NCBI GenBank assembly: GCA_013396635.1
Contig: WBMW01005909.1
Span: forward strand, 9,839 to 73,838
Source: Penelope pileata
Lineage: Eukaryota; Chordata; Aves; Galliformes; Cracidae
Direction: 5' to 3'
Length of the DNA stretch: 64,000 bases
Position 1 is the stretch's first letter. Every line of letters begins with the position of its first letter. A program made the position numbers and the translations under genes. The notes below the pieces were generated by a model that searched no databases, was not told the DNA's origin, and worked only from the letters and a program-made list of their open reading frames with translations. Positions 49,884-61,820 of this stretch are shown here, piece after piece.

Positions 49884-50260
49884 CAAGAACTGGCTCTTTG
49901 CAGTACACAACCCTGCCCACAGCTCCCAGCGAGGCAAAAGAGGAAGGAAAATCATTCAAGTGCTGCTCACGTTTAGAAGAAGTCAGTTTCAGCGCTCGAG
50001 TTGGGACTGAGGTATTCTGGGCCCCTGAGTTTGACGTCAGGTCTGGTGTTGTCCAGGCCTGGTTTGTTCAGGTGCCGCGGGGCCCAGGTGGAGCTGCCTG
50101 GGAGCTGGGCTTCCCGCGCTCTGGCTCCTGGGGGCTGCGAGCTCCTTGCGTGCTGCTGCTCGTCGCCGTCTGCACGCTGCGGTATCCCCAGACACCGTAC
50201 AGAGCTCCCAGCATCAGGCACAGGATTCTGGAATTCTTCATGGATTTCCTGAAAGTTTCC
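49884..50260 (+). other. Possible exon region with strong acceptor and perfect CRE
   Basis: A long polypyrimidine tract ends in CCTACAG at 49877-49883, a strong 3' splice site. The following 380 bases are richer in G+C than the surroundings, especially 50040-50180, and hold a plus-strand frame of 182 codons that starts upstream of the acceptor (49763-50311). I do not recognise the chain, and other frames on both strands are open here too, so composition may explain it. Donors inside (near 50010, 50071 and 50087) are weak. The palindrome TGACGTCA, a perfect cAMP response element for CREB/ATF proteins, is at 50032-50039, so the area may be regulatory instead of exonic. Confidence 0.25.
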
Positions 50261-53200
50261 AAAAAAAATTTCACAATGGATAATTTTAAACTCCTGGGTC
50301 TGATGAACTGAAAATAGATCTCAGAGTACAGAGTAAATTTTCACACAGCCAGACTGAAGGGAGGTTTTTATACTGAAACCTCCTTGATTTTGATATACTG
50401 TTTCTGAAATATGCTTCAAAATTATAGCTGATAGTCTCAGTAAATTCTAACACACCTGAATGTTTACAAGCTCCTTTACCTTTGGGAGATGCACACTGAT
50501 CATTTCTGTGTGCGCTCGGTGTCTCAGTGGATGCTAGCTACAGATCGGGACTGATTGACAAATTAATGCTTTCATCTTCTCCTTGAAGTGCGTGAGCTAC
50601 AAGTACAAGAGGCATGTTATAAGCTGTAATAATTTTAACTCTATTCCATTGCTAAAAAGCTCCTAATAATGTAAACAAATCAAAATAGTAATGTAGACTA
50701 GCTCCATGGAAGAATAAATGAACAGGCAGAGGAAGAGTGTACAGAAAATAATTGGTTTAATTAAGAACCAAGGAAAAATAAAAACGTTACTCCACTTTTG
50801 TTGCATGCACTGAAGTAGAGATTGCTAACTGTGAGACTGCTTCGTGGCGTCCCGTGGTAACCGTGATCAGTGTGATGGAGCAATGCAAGGTGCTGAATTC
50901 AGCCCTGTCACTTTGCAGGCATAAGTGATGGTGCCTTACACTCTGAAGAGCTGTTTCTCAGTATTTCATGTACATTATTTTGATTTTGTTGGATTTGTTG
51001 TTGTTGTACTGTGGGTTTTTTTTTTTTTTTGTATTCCTCCCATAAGATATGTAACAAACCTGTAGGGGTGTTAAACCTTAACACTTTAAAATCTGTAAGA
51101 TTCTTACTTCATAAGCTTTTAAAATAGACATTGGTGTTGTTGGTGGCAAACATTAAGTGTCTGGAGGAAGCCTGTGCCTTTTGTAAGCATCCCATGTTAC
51201 TACTGCATGTTCCTCAAGTGAGCTGCTTGATTGGGCAGCGGGGATTGAGAGGAATCTGTGCTTTCTGTACTGTTGGTGTGAATTTCTAGCTTAGCAATTT
51301 GATAGCTTTCTTCTCACTCTGGGCTTCTAAGCTGTCCCCGGTGTTTGGGTGGATGCGATGCCATCAGCTTAACGTAATACTGCACATTGCACTTTTCTGC
51401 AAAATGTCCTGAAGAGGGTGGCACCTCAGTGGCAGATTCTAAGCCTTGACCAGGTGCATCATGTTCTACTACCCTGGTATCACACGACATGACTAAATAG
51501 AAAATAATAAAATGTTATCTGTTGATTTTGGTTCTGATTTTTATGTAGAAAATGAATTTCCGTTAATATGTGTAATGATTTCTCTGCAAATAGCTTTTTG
51601 GTTACGTACCATTGACAAGAAAACTGTTGTTGACTTTCTGAAAGTATGTGCCATGTAGGCTCAGTGAGAAGGGTGGATGAACAGCATGTGGAGGTGGTAG
51701 TATAGCACGTACAGCTCTGAGCATCACCTTTACAGCATCGTGGATTCCTGTTTAGAATGAAGCACAAGTGCAAACTGCCTTACGGAGTAGAATAGCTTTC
51801 ACTACAGACTTTAAAATCTGTGCTAAAATGAGGACAACAGGAGCATGGCAAGTGTAGCTGGTGATTGTTTGGAAGGCTAAGCCATCATCTCTGAACTTCC
51901 CATTATGCTGTAATGAGTTCCATAGCTTGATCATTGAGGGCACAGGAGACATCACTGTACCCCTAAAGGACTGAGGAAGGGTCCTGTAATTGCTGCGCAT
52001 CTCTGAATTCTGAGCCATCTCTGAATGCAGAATTCAAATATTGCATGTTTTAGTATTGTAGATGTATTGGTCCTTATCCCATCTCAAAAACAGGATGGAT
52101 TCATTTGCATGCAGATAATTAAGAAATAATGTAAATCGAAAGGAACATTCTCACAGGGTTACTGGTTTCCTGCTGCTAGATTAATGCCTCAGCAGAATCA
52201 AAGGTTTTACCCTAAAATGGAACACCTTCCTTCTATGAAAACATTCCACTGCAATCTCTTTCCTCCTGTTAAATAACGATGTGGTGTGAATCACTTTGCC
52301 TGACAGATCAGGTGAGTGACATTCATCAGTGCTGAAAAGCATCAGTACTGTGGTTAAAGACAGGTCTTTTCTGTACGGTTACGTGGGATGATCTATTGGT
52401 AGCGTATCACTGAGATTTTGCAACAAGTCCTCAAAATTTACACATTTGGGGATTTATGTGCAGTAATTGAGAGTAAGTCTAGCTTGCTGGATATAATTTT
52501 AAAGTCTAATTGATGTTAAAGTGAATTCGTGCAGGTATTTAAAATAAGCCAGTTACTCAGTTCAGTTACCGGCTTTTCTTTTGAAGAGCTCAGAATGCAG
52601 CCGTGTTCAAATGCTGTCCGCATGATGTGTCCAAGGAGGCATTCTGTGCCAGGTGTAGCATTTTAGCCATCAGTCTGCTGCCGAATGCCAACATCGGAGG
52701 CACTGCATAGATTTTTGTGAGCTTCTTTCCAGCAGCAGTAACATTCGACATCTGTTTAACGCTCGGGTTATGTTAGGCTCCTGGCTGTACCGTTAATACT
52801 GTGCGTTCAAGGGAGCAGTTGGTGAAGTGTTCCACTTCGTATCTTGCTGATAGACCCAGAAGCGTTATTGTATATCAGTATTTGTGCAGGGCCTCCAGAC
52901 ATCCAGAGCAGGGTTCTTGCCAGGTGGAAGTTTCACCAAATACATGTAAACTGCTTAAGCCATGCATCGAGCTGAGCAATTTGCAGTGTGCATGCAACGG
53001 TGAAAACAAAGTCAGCAGTTTTGAACTTCAGGTGAAGAGGTGCACGCTCTGAGAACTGCTTTCTGTTGTTAACTTTGAGAGTAAACAGTTAAGTTTAGAG
53101 AAATACTTAACGACTCTTGGTTTTCTGTAGACATGATTACAGATTTTGTACAGATAGAAGCAACGAGGTAAGTTCCTCTGGTGTGATGCTGATGTAAATC

Positions 53201-54339
53201 ATTGGACAGTTTGATATTTTCCTTTGACTCCCAGCTCCACCTTCTTAATTAACTTTTCTTAACATTTTGGTGTTGGAATTTCATACTGACTGTATAGAAT
53301 CTCAAAAAATAGGACAGCATTGTTCCTGTTAATTTATTGTGTTTCACATAAAGACATAAACATTTTCTTTTATGTAAATCAATACTCAATTAGGGCAGAG
53401 AAGTGTGCAGAAGCAGCTGAATGTAGCTGTCATCCAGAATGAGGTAATTTCACTCTGAACATTACTTACCATATAATAGAAAAATTATTCAGTGATGATT
53501 TGTTAGTATAGAGCAGATTGTTGTTATTCATACAGAAAGGAATATTACTTGCAGAAAAAAACCATTTATGATTATAAAATCTTAGTGGTAGTTTCCATGT
53601 ACTTTTCCTGAAGTGTTTTCAGTCCGTTATGGACGCTGGCAGTTTGCTTCGCTTTGGGTGGCATTCGGAGCTTTGAGCAGTGCCCGTTGTTCCTCCTCTT
53701 CCCGACCCTTCAGAAAACATCCTCTGCCTGCTGGAATTCAGTGTGATATATGGCTGCATTTGCTGCTGCTAAAATGTATGTTTGGGGGAGGGTGTGGGGC
53801 TTGTTTGTTTGTTTTTAAATCAAAGCTCTGCTGTGTAGCTCTTCCATGTGCGCTCTGCCGGCTTCCCAGCTCCGCCTGGCTGAGTGCGCACAGCAAGGGT
53901 GCATGAAGGGGATGGAGCACAAGGCTTGGAGCTGACAGCTTTGGCATGAAGGTTTGTAAATAGTATGGGGAATGTTTACATAACTGCTCAAAAGAGGCTT
54001 TTTCCATGTACCTGTTTACACTCCTCATTTTTGAAATTCTTTAAGCAATCAGTCCGTGGAGAGCCCTTGCACAGCACTTATGTGCCCTTGATTGCGAAGG
54101 AGCGAAGGAGAAAATCCCTGTTAGTGAAAACATTCCATGACAAACTGGGCTTTTAATGAGGGTCACTGCTGCCTTTGCGGTGCCTGGAAGGAAGGGGAAG
54201 GGGGAGAGATGCTGATGCATTGTAAAACTGGTCAGGACACACAATAGTGGAAGAAGGAGCCAGACACCGGGCCTTTGTGTGTAAATTTCCCACCAGAGCA
54301 AAACAACAACTTTTTTTCTTTTTTTTTTTTTTTTTTACA
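50261..54339. other. Non-coding DNA, no gene seen
   Basis: Open frames stay at or below about 97 codons with no recognisable protein. Poly-T tracts lie near 51.01 kb and at 54312-54336. G+C rises at about 53620-53930 without any coding sign. No transposon recognised. Confidence 0.55.
54312..54336. repeat. Poly-T tract
   Basis: Seven T, a C, and then a long unbroken T run. The sequence to the right does not carry the reverse complement of a polyadenylation signal at the usual spacing, so it does not look like the tail of a minus-strand retrocopy. Confidence 0.85.
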
Positions 54340-54500
54340 ATTTAATTAAGTGGGTTTGGAGGCTGATGCTGGCCTAACAAGCACTTCTTCATGAATGAAA
54401 GATTTGTCTCTGGCAGTGAGGCAAGGCTCCGAACAATGTCAGCAGCAATTACTGCGGCTCTGGCCGCGCTAACAGCCCGCGTGAGCAGGAGGGTGCTGGG
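54337..54500. promoter_or_regulatory. Candidate conserved non-coding element
   Basis: Starting just after the poly-T tract, this block combines TTTAATTAAG (homeodomain type) near 54342, a GAACAATG (SOX type) at about 54431 and CAATTACTG at about 54446, then turns G+C-rich with CpG pairs. High complexity and a mix of developmental motifs suggest an enhancer. No alignment is available to confirm. Confidence 0.3.
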
Positions 54501-55318
54501 AAGGCAGCGCAGCGTGTAAGGCTGGCAGAAGTGTTTGGGGATTGTCTTTACCTATTTCACAGCAAACTTGTCATTCATGTACCCCAGCCTCTAACCAAAG
54601 CTCGGCCTCTCCTGGGAAGTGTTTGTCTGAGGATGCTGCTGCAGCTGAGAGCTTTCTGGAAAGCTGTGGTACCCGGAGAGGTGCCGCATGTTTGGGTGTG
54701 GGTGCTGTGAATCGCCTCAGAGGTGGAGGAAGGTTAGCGTAAATTGAATGGGATACTTCTCTGAAGGTTATACCAATTCGCTTAATGAATCCACTGATCT
54801 TTCTTAATTCATACATTTGTTTGAGTGGAATTTAACAGGAACCTAATGAGCATTTTCTCTGTATTTTGTTTCCCTTAACTTTTGTTGGCAACTCTGTGCT
54901 TCTCTCAGGCATTCTCTTTGGAAAACTGGACCCTCCTGCACTGAGGTGAATTCTTCATTTGATGGTTATTAACGAACAGCAAACTCACAATTTCTTGTAT
55001 TATGGGGAAAAGCATTTGGAGCAGCAGTAATCCTACAGCTCCTGTGCAGCCTCTGCCTGTGTCTTGAGAACAGTGCTGCTGGGGTTGTGGCTGTGCCCGA
55101 GAAAAGGTTGTGATGCAGTTGTCGTTCTGAGGGAAAGCAGTGTGTTCTACGGCATAAGCAGCATGCAGTTGTGATGTGAATTGGAATTTGTGACTCTGTG
55201 GGCAATGCTCAGTGGCCAACATGTTCTTTTTCTGAACAACCTGTGACAAACTAGTTGAGGGATCTTAGATCAATTATTTGCAGTCCATGCATAATACTGT
55301 GCAGCTTGGATGTCCTCA
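54501..55318. other. Non-coding DNA, nothing recognised
   Basis: Overlapping frames on both strands (114 codons minus, 54905-55249, the longest) with no recognisable product. It ends at the tail of the minus-strand CR1. Confidence 0.55.
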
Positions 55319-57150
55319 CATAGAATCATAGAATTGTTCATGTTGGAAGGGACCTTAGAGATCATCGTGTTCCAACCCCCCTGCCATGGGCAAGGACATC
55401 TCCCACCAGACCAGGTTGCCCAAAGCCCCATCCAGCCTGGCCTTGAACACTGCCAGGGAGGGGGCATCCACAACCTCTCTGGGCAACCTGTTCCAGTGTC
55501 TCACCACCCTCACAGGGAAGAATTTCCTTCTTATATCTGGTCTAAATCTACCCTCTTTCAGTTTATAACCGTTACGCTTTGTCCTGTCATTACCTATCCA
55601 TGTAAGAAGTCCCTCCCCAGCTTTCTTGGAGGCCCCTTCAGGTCCTGGAAGGCTGCTATCAGGTCCCCCCGCAGCCTTCTCTTCTCCAGGCTGAAGAGTC
55701 CCAACTCTCTCAGCCTGTCCTCGTAGTGGAGGTGCTCCAGCCCTCTGAGTATCTTCGTGGCCTCCTCTGGACCCGCTCCAACAGCTCCACATCCTTCTTG
55801 TGTTGGGGGCCCCAGAACTGGACACAATACTCCAGGTGAGGTCTCACGAGAGCAGAGTAGAGGGGCAGAATCACCTCCCTCGACCTGCTGGCCACACTTC
55901 TCTTGATGCAGCCCAGGATGCGGTTGGCCTTCTGGGCTGCAAGCGCACACTGCCGGCTCATGTTGAGTTTCTCGTCAACACACACCCCCAAGTCCCTCTC
56001 CTCAGGGCTACTCTCAAGCCATTCTCCGCCCAGCCTGTATGTGTACTTGGGATTGCTCCGACCCAGGTGCAGGACCTTGCACTTGGCTTTGTTGAACTTC
56101 ATGAGGTTGGCATGGGCCCACCTCTCAAGCCTGTCCAGGTCCCTCTGGATGGCATCCCTTCCCTCTGGCGTGTCGACTGCACCACACAGCTTGGCATCAT
56201 CTGCAAACTTGCTGAGGGTGCATTCGATCCCACTGTCCATGTCACCGACAAAGATGTTAAACAGCACTGGTCCCAGTACCGATCCCTGAGGAACACCACT
56301 CGTCACTGGTCTCCATTCAGACACTGAGCCATTGACCGCCACTCTCTGAGTGCGGCCATCCAGCCAGTTCCTTATCCAGCGAGTGGTTCGTCCATCAAAC
56401 CCATATTTATCCAGTTTATCAACCAGGATGCTGTGCGGGACAGTGTCAAACGCCTTGCACAAGTCCAGGTAGATGACGTCGGTTGCCCTCCCTTTATCCA
56501 CTGTTGCTGTGACTCCATCATAGAAGGCCACCAGGTTTGTCAGGCACGATTTGCCCTTGGTGAAGCCATGTTGGTTGCCGCCAATCACCTCATCTCGATT
56601 TTCCATGTGCCTTAGTAGAGCCTTCAGGAGGATCTGCTCCATGATCTTGCCAGGCACAGAGGTGAGACTGACCGGCCTGTAGTTTCCAGGATCTTCTTTT
56701 TTCCCCTTCTTTAAAATGGGGGCTATGTTCCCCCTTTTCCAGTCAGTGGGAACTTCACCAGACTGCCATGACCTTTCAAATATGATGGATAGTGGCTTGG
56801 CAACCCCATCCGCCAGTTCCTTCAGGACCCGTGGATGAATCTCATCAGGCCCCATGCACTTGTCTACCTTCAGGTTCTTTAGGTGGTCTCCAACCTGATC
56901 TTCACTTACAGTGGGCAGTTCTTCCTTCTCCCAGTTCTTACCTTCTCTTTCTGCAGTTTGGGTGGTGTGTCTAGAGCCTTTGCCAGTGAAGACTGAGGCA
57001 AAGAAGTCATTGAGCACCTCAGCCTTCTCCACATCCCTCGTGACCAGGTCTCCAGTTTCCTTCCGGAGAGGGCCCACATCTTCCCCAGTCTTCCTTTTAT
57101 CATTGATATACCTGTAGAAATTCTGCTTGTTCCCCTTTATGTCCAAATAT
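55319..57150 (-). mobile_element. CR1 LINE retrotransposon, 5'-truncated, about 1.83 kb
   Basis: The 3' end lies at the left: CATAGAATCATAGAAT at 55319-55334 is the reverse complement of the CR1 tail repeat. Moving right come the 3' UTR (CCCCCCTGCCATGGGCAAGG near 55376), the end of ORF2, and the reverse transcriptase up to about 57150, where CR1 similarity stops. The endonuclease, ORF1 and 5' region are absent, which is typical of aborted target-primed reverse transcription. Full-length avian CR1 is about 4.5 kb. Compared with the copy at 62 kb about nine bases in ten agree in the shared part, so both belong to one closely related group. I see no clear target-site duplication, as is normal for CR1. 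Confidence 0.96.
55355..57143 (-). pseudogene. CR1 ORF2 remnant: reverse transcriptase, broken by two frameshifts
   Basis: CR1 ORF2 makes an endonuclease-reverse transcriptase that copies the element's RNA at a nicked chromosomal target. Here only the reverse transcriptase and C-terminal part remain. One open frame covers 55710-57203 (497 codons); CR1 similarity begins near its residue 21. Visible motifs are NYRPVSL (174-180), palm motif A in YLDLCKAFDTVPH (245-257, Asp247), GVPQGSVLGP (303-312) and the catalytic FADD (333-336, bases 56196-56207), all intact. The frame is lost near 55760-55768, where one G is missing from a G run. Similarity continues in a second frame (ATKILRGLEHLHYEDRL) and shifts again near 55633-55636, also by one missing G. 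It then runs to VVDAPSLAVFKARLDG and a stop at about 55355. Without the endonuclease and with the shifts it is dead, although the RT palm is surprisingly well kept. The frameshifts could be decay or homopolymer base-call errors. Confidence 0.93.
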
Positions 57151-60100
57151 ATCCCCCAAACATGTTGAGGTTTGCACTTGTAAGCTGTGGGAGATGGCTG
57201 CACGCTGCCTCTTCTGTAGATGAACAGAATTAAATGTGCCTGTTGTAAATATGTATGTCTGTGTATATTTATGTATTTCCCACAAATTCATATTTTAATT
57301 CAATTTTATGTTTCCAAACCTGAAGTTTTTATGATGTTGCTATTGAAATTTTCATGTAAACCACAGTGAGTTTGTTTTTGTAACAGTACCATCAGGTTTC
57401 CTGCTTCCCCACGCTCCTGTTCCACTCTCTGAAGCAGGTAACTGTGCAGAGGGTGCTTGCCTGGGTACAGGAAAATGCTGTGATCCAGTTCTGCTCTGCA
57501 TCACTCTGTTCTCAGAGAAATCAAACGCTGCCTGAAAATGTTGCTTTTTACTCAGGTTTATGAACGCAGCTTCTGACTTGGGAAGATTCCTGTCAGTCTG
57601 AAACCCTGACAGTGCCATTAGGAAATTGACAAGACTTGCACTGAGCTGCCTGGGAAGCAGCTTGAAGTAGGCAATGAGAAGTTTCTTTGGGGCATTTTTG
57701 CAAGCAGATCAGGGTGAAAATACAGCTCTGGACATTTATGTAACGCTTTATCTGTATGATGCTTTGAAATGTATCCGATTAATCATTCTGTCTTCAGCAT
57801 AGGCTTCAAATGATTGTGCTGCTATGAACAACTCTTTGGCCTGGTAAACAAACACAGGAATTATCTAGTCTGTAAAACCGTGTTCTTCATAGTAAACGCT
57901 TGTGCTGTTTTCAGATACCTTTTCATCGTTAGGTGGGCATAGGCATCATTACGGAATGCGTGTTCATATAATTGAACAAGAGTTGTCTGTCTTCAGATAT
58001 GAAGAAATTCATATATTTTCAGTAGTGCTTATCTGTGTTAATACTCTTTATTTTGGTATTTACAGCCTGCGCAGGGTCAGGACAGAACTCCTCTGAACGT
58101 CCTAGAGGTACTCCACATTCATTTTGGCAGATGTGTAAGGATGACAGACCTAGTCTAGCATGTAATTAATGCTGGTGATTCCACTTTGATCCTTTTACTC
58201 CTATAATGTGCATCTCTGACTGAGAAGGAGATAATGGACAATCATGTAAGAAAATCCTTGATTATGGCTTGATTGAGCTTGCGTGAGCTCCAGACAGCTA
58301 GTGTTGTCATGGTTTCCAAGCCATTTAACATATGACATTTTTGCACTGGCAAGATGTTAGATAGCCATCCAAAATTTGTAATCTGGGTTATGTCTGACCT
58401 CTCTTTGAATGTCAAATCAGGTTTATTTTCGTGGAAAACTAACTATAGTTTCCATATTAGAAGCTATACAAAATATATTGTATTTCATAACATTGGTAAA
58501 AAAGAGAACTTGTCAGTCCCTTTTCTTCACTTTATACCTTCCGGAGCCTTTGTACAGCTCCGTCCATGCAGAGGTCACGAGTGCCAGAGGGGAGGCTCTC
58601 CTGCCAGCTAGGCTGTGGAGTCAGATTCCAGGAGGATGCATTATTTCCCCAGCTGTTTGCAGTGCTTTACGAGGTAGCATCTTGCTCCCAGGTTTGTCCT
58701 TCTCTGTCTTTGGAAAAACCCAGAATTCTCTTCCTCTGAATCTTAAGAAACTTAAGCCAAGACTTTGGGGCATTTAGTGTCCAGCTTTTTGTGTTGGTAA
58801 ACACAGATGTTGACGCAGTTCTGCAGATAATTTTTTTGCCGGAAGTGATTTTCTATAGAACCAGCAGAGGGAGCACAATAATAAAAGTAATTGGTCCTAC
58901 AGATCTTTCTACTTACCTGTAGTGTAAACATCTGAAAGTGTTCGTCAGTTGTGTCAGTGATACAAGTCCAATTTTACTGATCCATGCAGTGCTTGGCAGG
59001 GTGGGGAAGTGTAAGTACAGGAAGCAGAAAAGTGACACGGCTAAATTTCAAAACAAAAATAGCACAGAAATATTCTGTTCCTATGGAACCAACATTTTTC
59101 TCAAACCAGCAGTCACTGTCCAGTGCTTTATTTGGCGTTGGAGTAACTCAATAAACTGAGTACTACTGCAATGCATAGGAATACTAATGATGACAAAATA
59201 ATTAGTAAGACAATAGATTGGTTGTCTTCAGTTTCAGTCTTGCTCTTCCTCTGTGTCAGTCTCTCACACCAAAGGCCTTTTTTTTGTGTCCTTGTGCAGC
59301 CTCTGGCAATGGGGCTAACTGCTCATAGTTTTTGTGATGTTGATGTGCCATCCAGCATTGGGACACATCTTTTTTTGACTGTCAAGCGCTCTTAGTTCTG
59401 CTGTGTTTCAGAAGTTTCTTCCATCTCCTGAGAGAAGCAGGAGCCTGTGTCCACAGCTTCAGCTTTACCCCATGGGGACACTGGTTGTATGTGTGTCATT
59501 TGGGTAGGTTTGGTTATTTAAGCTCCCTTTGCAAAGTGGAAATGACAGTCATTTGCCTGGAATTTTATTTTTACATCCAAATCCAAAATGTGCTTCGGTT
59601 AACTGAAGACCCACAGCTGTAACAGTCTCCGGTCACCCAGTCACAGCAGTAGTTGGTGCAGCAGCTCCAAGTTCAGCATTCCTGGTGCTGGTTTCTGGAA
59701 CACGCCCACTGCCATTCTGTAAGTGCACCTAAAGCCTTCGGTTGTGATTAATGGTCAATGTGCTGATTGCTTTAATCCAGCGTGTCAGCTGTGTGAGTGT
59801 AGCACCTCCCTTCTTCTGTCAGGCCACAGAGGATCTGTGTGCCTTGGATAGAGCCTAAGGCATTGGGCTTTTTAGCTGTGAAGACAGGATTTGCAAATTA
59901 AAAGAAGAATGCTAATCACTTATTGTCCTTGTTTGTTCCTTTTAAAACGTTGTGGACCAGACAGTTAATCAATTATTTGAAATGATGATTCCTGCCTTGC
60001 TCACATATTAACAGCAGCACCCTGAGAAAAGTCAGTAGGCAATCTTGTAATAAGATTGCAAAGTGGGTAACAATTTAATTTCTTACATGGTCTTGCCAAC

Positions 60101-61059
60101 TATAATACCACTGGTGGTCTGTGTGCCGATGCTCATTTTGATATAATCAAGATCCAAGATTCATGGCTAATATGTATTTGTGTGTTTTTCTAGCAGTAGG
60201 GTGTGTAGGTTATTTGCACATTAATGAATAGTTAAACTGCAGCCCTCTTCCCACAAACAATCCCTCTGCACCTCCCCAGCTTCCCTGAAACAAAGCTCAC
60301 CCCCTGGAATCTCCAGGGGAGGGTACCTGTGATTTATGTTCTTTGCTTTTTCTGGCTTTATGAAAAGAGTTCTTTTCCCTTCCGTACCCCTGTTCTCTTT
60401 TCCCTTTGGCTTTCTGCTTTGGGGCTGGGAGGCCATGAGCTATGCAGAACCCCAATCCAATTTTGTATTTTTCTTTTTAAAACCTACACATTCATGTCTA
60501 ACAGACTTCAGAAACTACTTTAAGACTGCACGTTCTGCAACTGCTCACACTTTGTGGTGCCACTCTAAAGCAGAGAAGTCCTGTGCTGCCCACATGTTCT
60601 CGTGGGATGTAGCCTGCGTTAGTCGCATGGCGCTGGGTGCTGCATGCACTGCCGGCTGCTGGGAGCTGGGCTGCAGCTCTTCCTCTGCTCCTCCTAAGCT
60701 GCTAACCACGGGTGAATCTAACAGCTTCTGATGAAAGCGGTCAGAATAATCTGACAAATTATTTGTGAGTGAACTTCTTAAAATCACCCGATTCACCCTG
60801 GCTAAGGTGGTGCTGACGATGGGGTTTTTTGGTACCCGCAGTCACAGCGGAGTAGCTGCTAAGGCCCAGAGAGATCCAGTGGCTGGAAATCAGAAATGTC
60901 CAGGTGAGAAAAATGTCTTGAGGCTCTTCTTTCCCAGTGAGGGCTGCAGTGGGGATTTTTCCCATTCTCTCTGAACCAGGTGCAGCTTCCTGCTGTGACG
61001 TGCCCAGCTGAGGTTGTGATCCTGCATCCCTCCATCCTCAGCGCGAGTACCATTCCAGC
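57151..61059. other. Non-coding DNA, no gene seen
   Basis: Open frames up to 131 codons (plus, 60336-60731), none recognisable. A near-perfect CTCF core lies at 58861. G+C rises at about 60540-60720. No transposon recognised between the two CR1 loci. Confidence 0.5.
58861..58874 (+). promoter_or_regulatory. Near-perfect CTCF core site
   Basis: CCAGCAGAGGGAGC matches the established CTCF core (CCAGCAGAGGGCGC type) at 13 of 14 positions. It points to the right, the same way as the weaker site at 26404. CTCF marks insulators and chromatin-loop anchors. Binding in any tissue is not shown by sequence. Confidence 0.55.
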
Positions 61060-61560
61060 CTGACACTTGTTAGTACACGAGGACACTACAAGCGCTGTGA
61101 AAAGACAATAATACTCTGTGCTGCTTGTACCTCCGGTCCGCAGCTTAGTGTTTTTTGTATCAGGCTGTCTTGGACAAAGGCACCAAATTCTATTATCAGC
61201 TCTCCGCCGGCAGAGTCGCCGGGAGCCGTGGCAGCGCCGTGTCGCGTACCAGATGCATATTCCCTTATCAAGCATCCTCTTAAGAAAACCAGCAGTGATT
61301 ACACAGAAGTCGGGTGCAGCAGGGATTGAGGGGACCGAGTGGCAGATGTGGGCTACTCAGAGCGCTGTCAGCAAGGAATGATTAATGAACAGCGGCTCCA
61401 GCTGAGGCTAACCTTTGGAGAGCTGAGCAGGACATCTGCAGAACTGTCACTGCTCTGACAAGGACAGAGCTGAACAACCAATTATTCCGCCATCACTAAG
61501 GTGGGCTGTCAGTTTAATCCCAGCCATTCACTTAGGCAAGGACAGGGAAATTTCTCCTTT
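61060..61560. promoter_or_regulatory. Candidate conserved non-coding element
   Basis: A complex block of medium G+C with CpG pairs at 61198-61245 and motifs such as TTCTATTATCAGC near 61189, GGAATGATTAATGAAC near 61376 and ACCAATTATTCCGCC near 61477. A 138-codon minus-strand frame (60859-61275) and an 87-codon plus-strand frame overlap it, and neither looks like a protein. The block could be an enhancer or a minor promoter. This is inference. Confidence 0.3.
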
Positions 61561-61773
61561 ACATAGGACCGCTGCGTTGTGACCTTAACCCTTTCGGCGC
61601 TGCTGCGGGGCTGCGGCTCTGAGCATGGGCCTGGTGAGGGCGTCCGGGCCCTGTGCCACCAGCACTGGGCCACGTGGGTCATGGGAACTCGCTGCAAGGA
61701 CATGTGGGAAATTGGTCATTTTGGAAAGTGGAACATCAGCTGAATATTGCTGCAGAAGCCCCAGTAACAATCT
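61561..61773. other. Short non-coding stretch before the CR1 nest
   Basis: G+C-rich at first (61590-61690), then ordinary. It may include more of the old host CR1, but the match becomes too weak to call left of about 61774. Confidence 0.45.
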
Positions 61774-61820
61774 TGTGGGACTTTGAGCAAGTGGCTTTAG
61801 GGGAAGCTGTCCCTGCCCAC
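61774..61820 (+). mobile_element. Older CR1, left part, split by a younger CR1
   Basis: GGGACTTTGAGCAAGTGGC followed by TTTAGGGGAAGCTGTCCCTG and CCCAC matches the stretch of CR1 that joins the end of ORF2 to the 3' UTR (GGGGCTTTGGGCAACCTGG, then GTGGGAGATGTCCTTGCCCA in the copy at 55.4 kb). The match breaks at about 61820, where reverse transcriptase sequence of a second CR1 begins. It resumes after that element at 62356. Both parts point to the right. Confidence 0.6.

Noticed and set aside
55800..56327. Plus-strand frames of 128-175 codons across the CR1
   Set aside because: They are antisense shadows of the CR1 reverse transcriptase frame.
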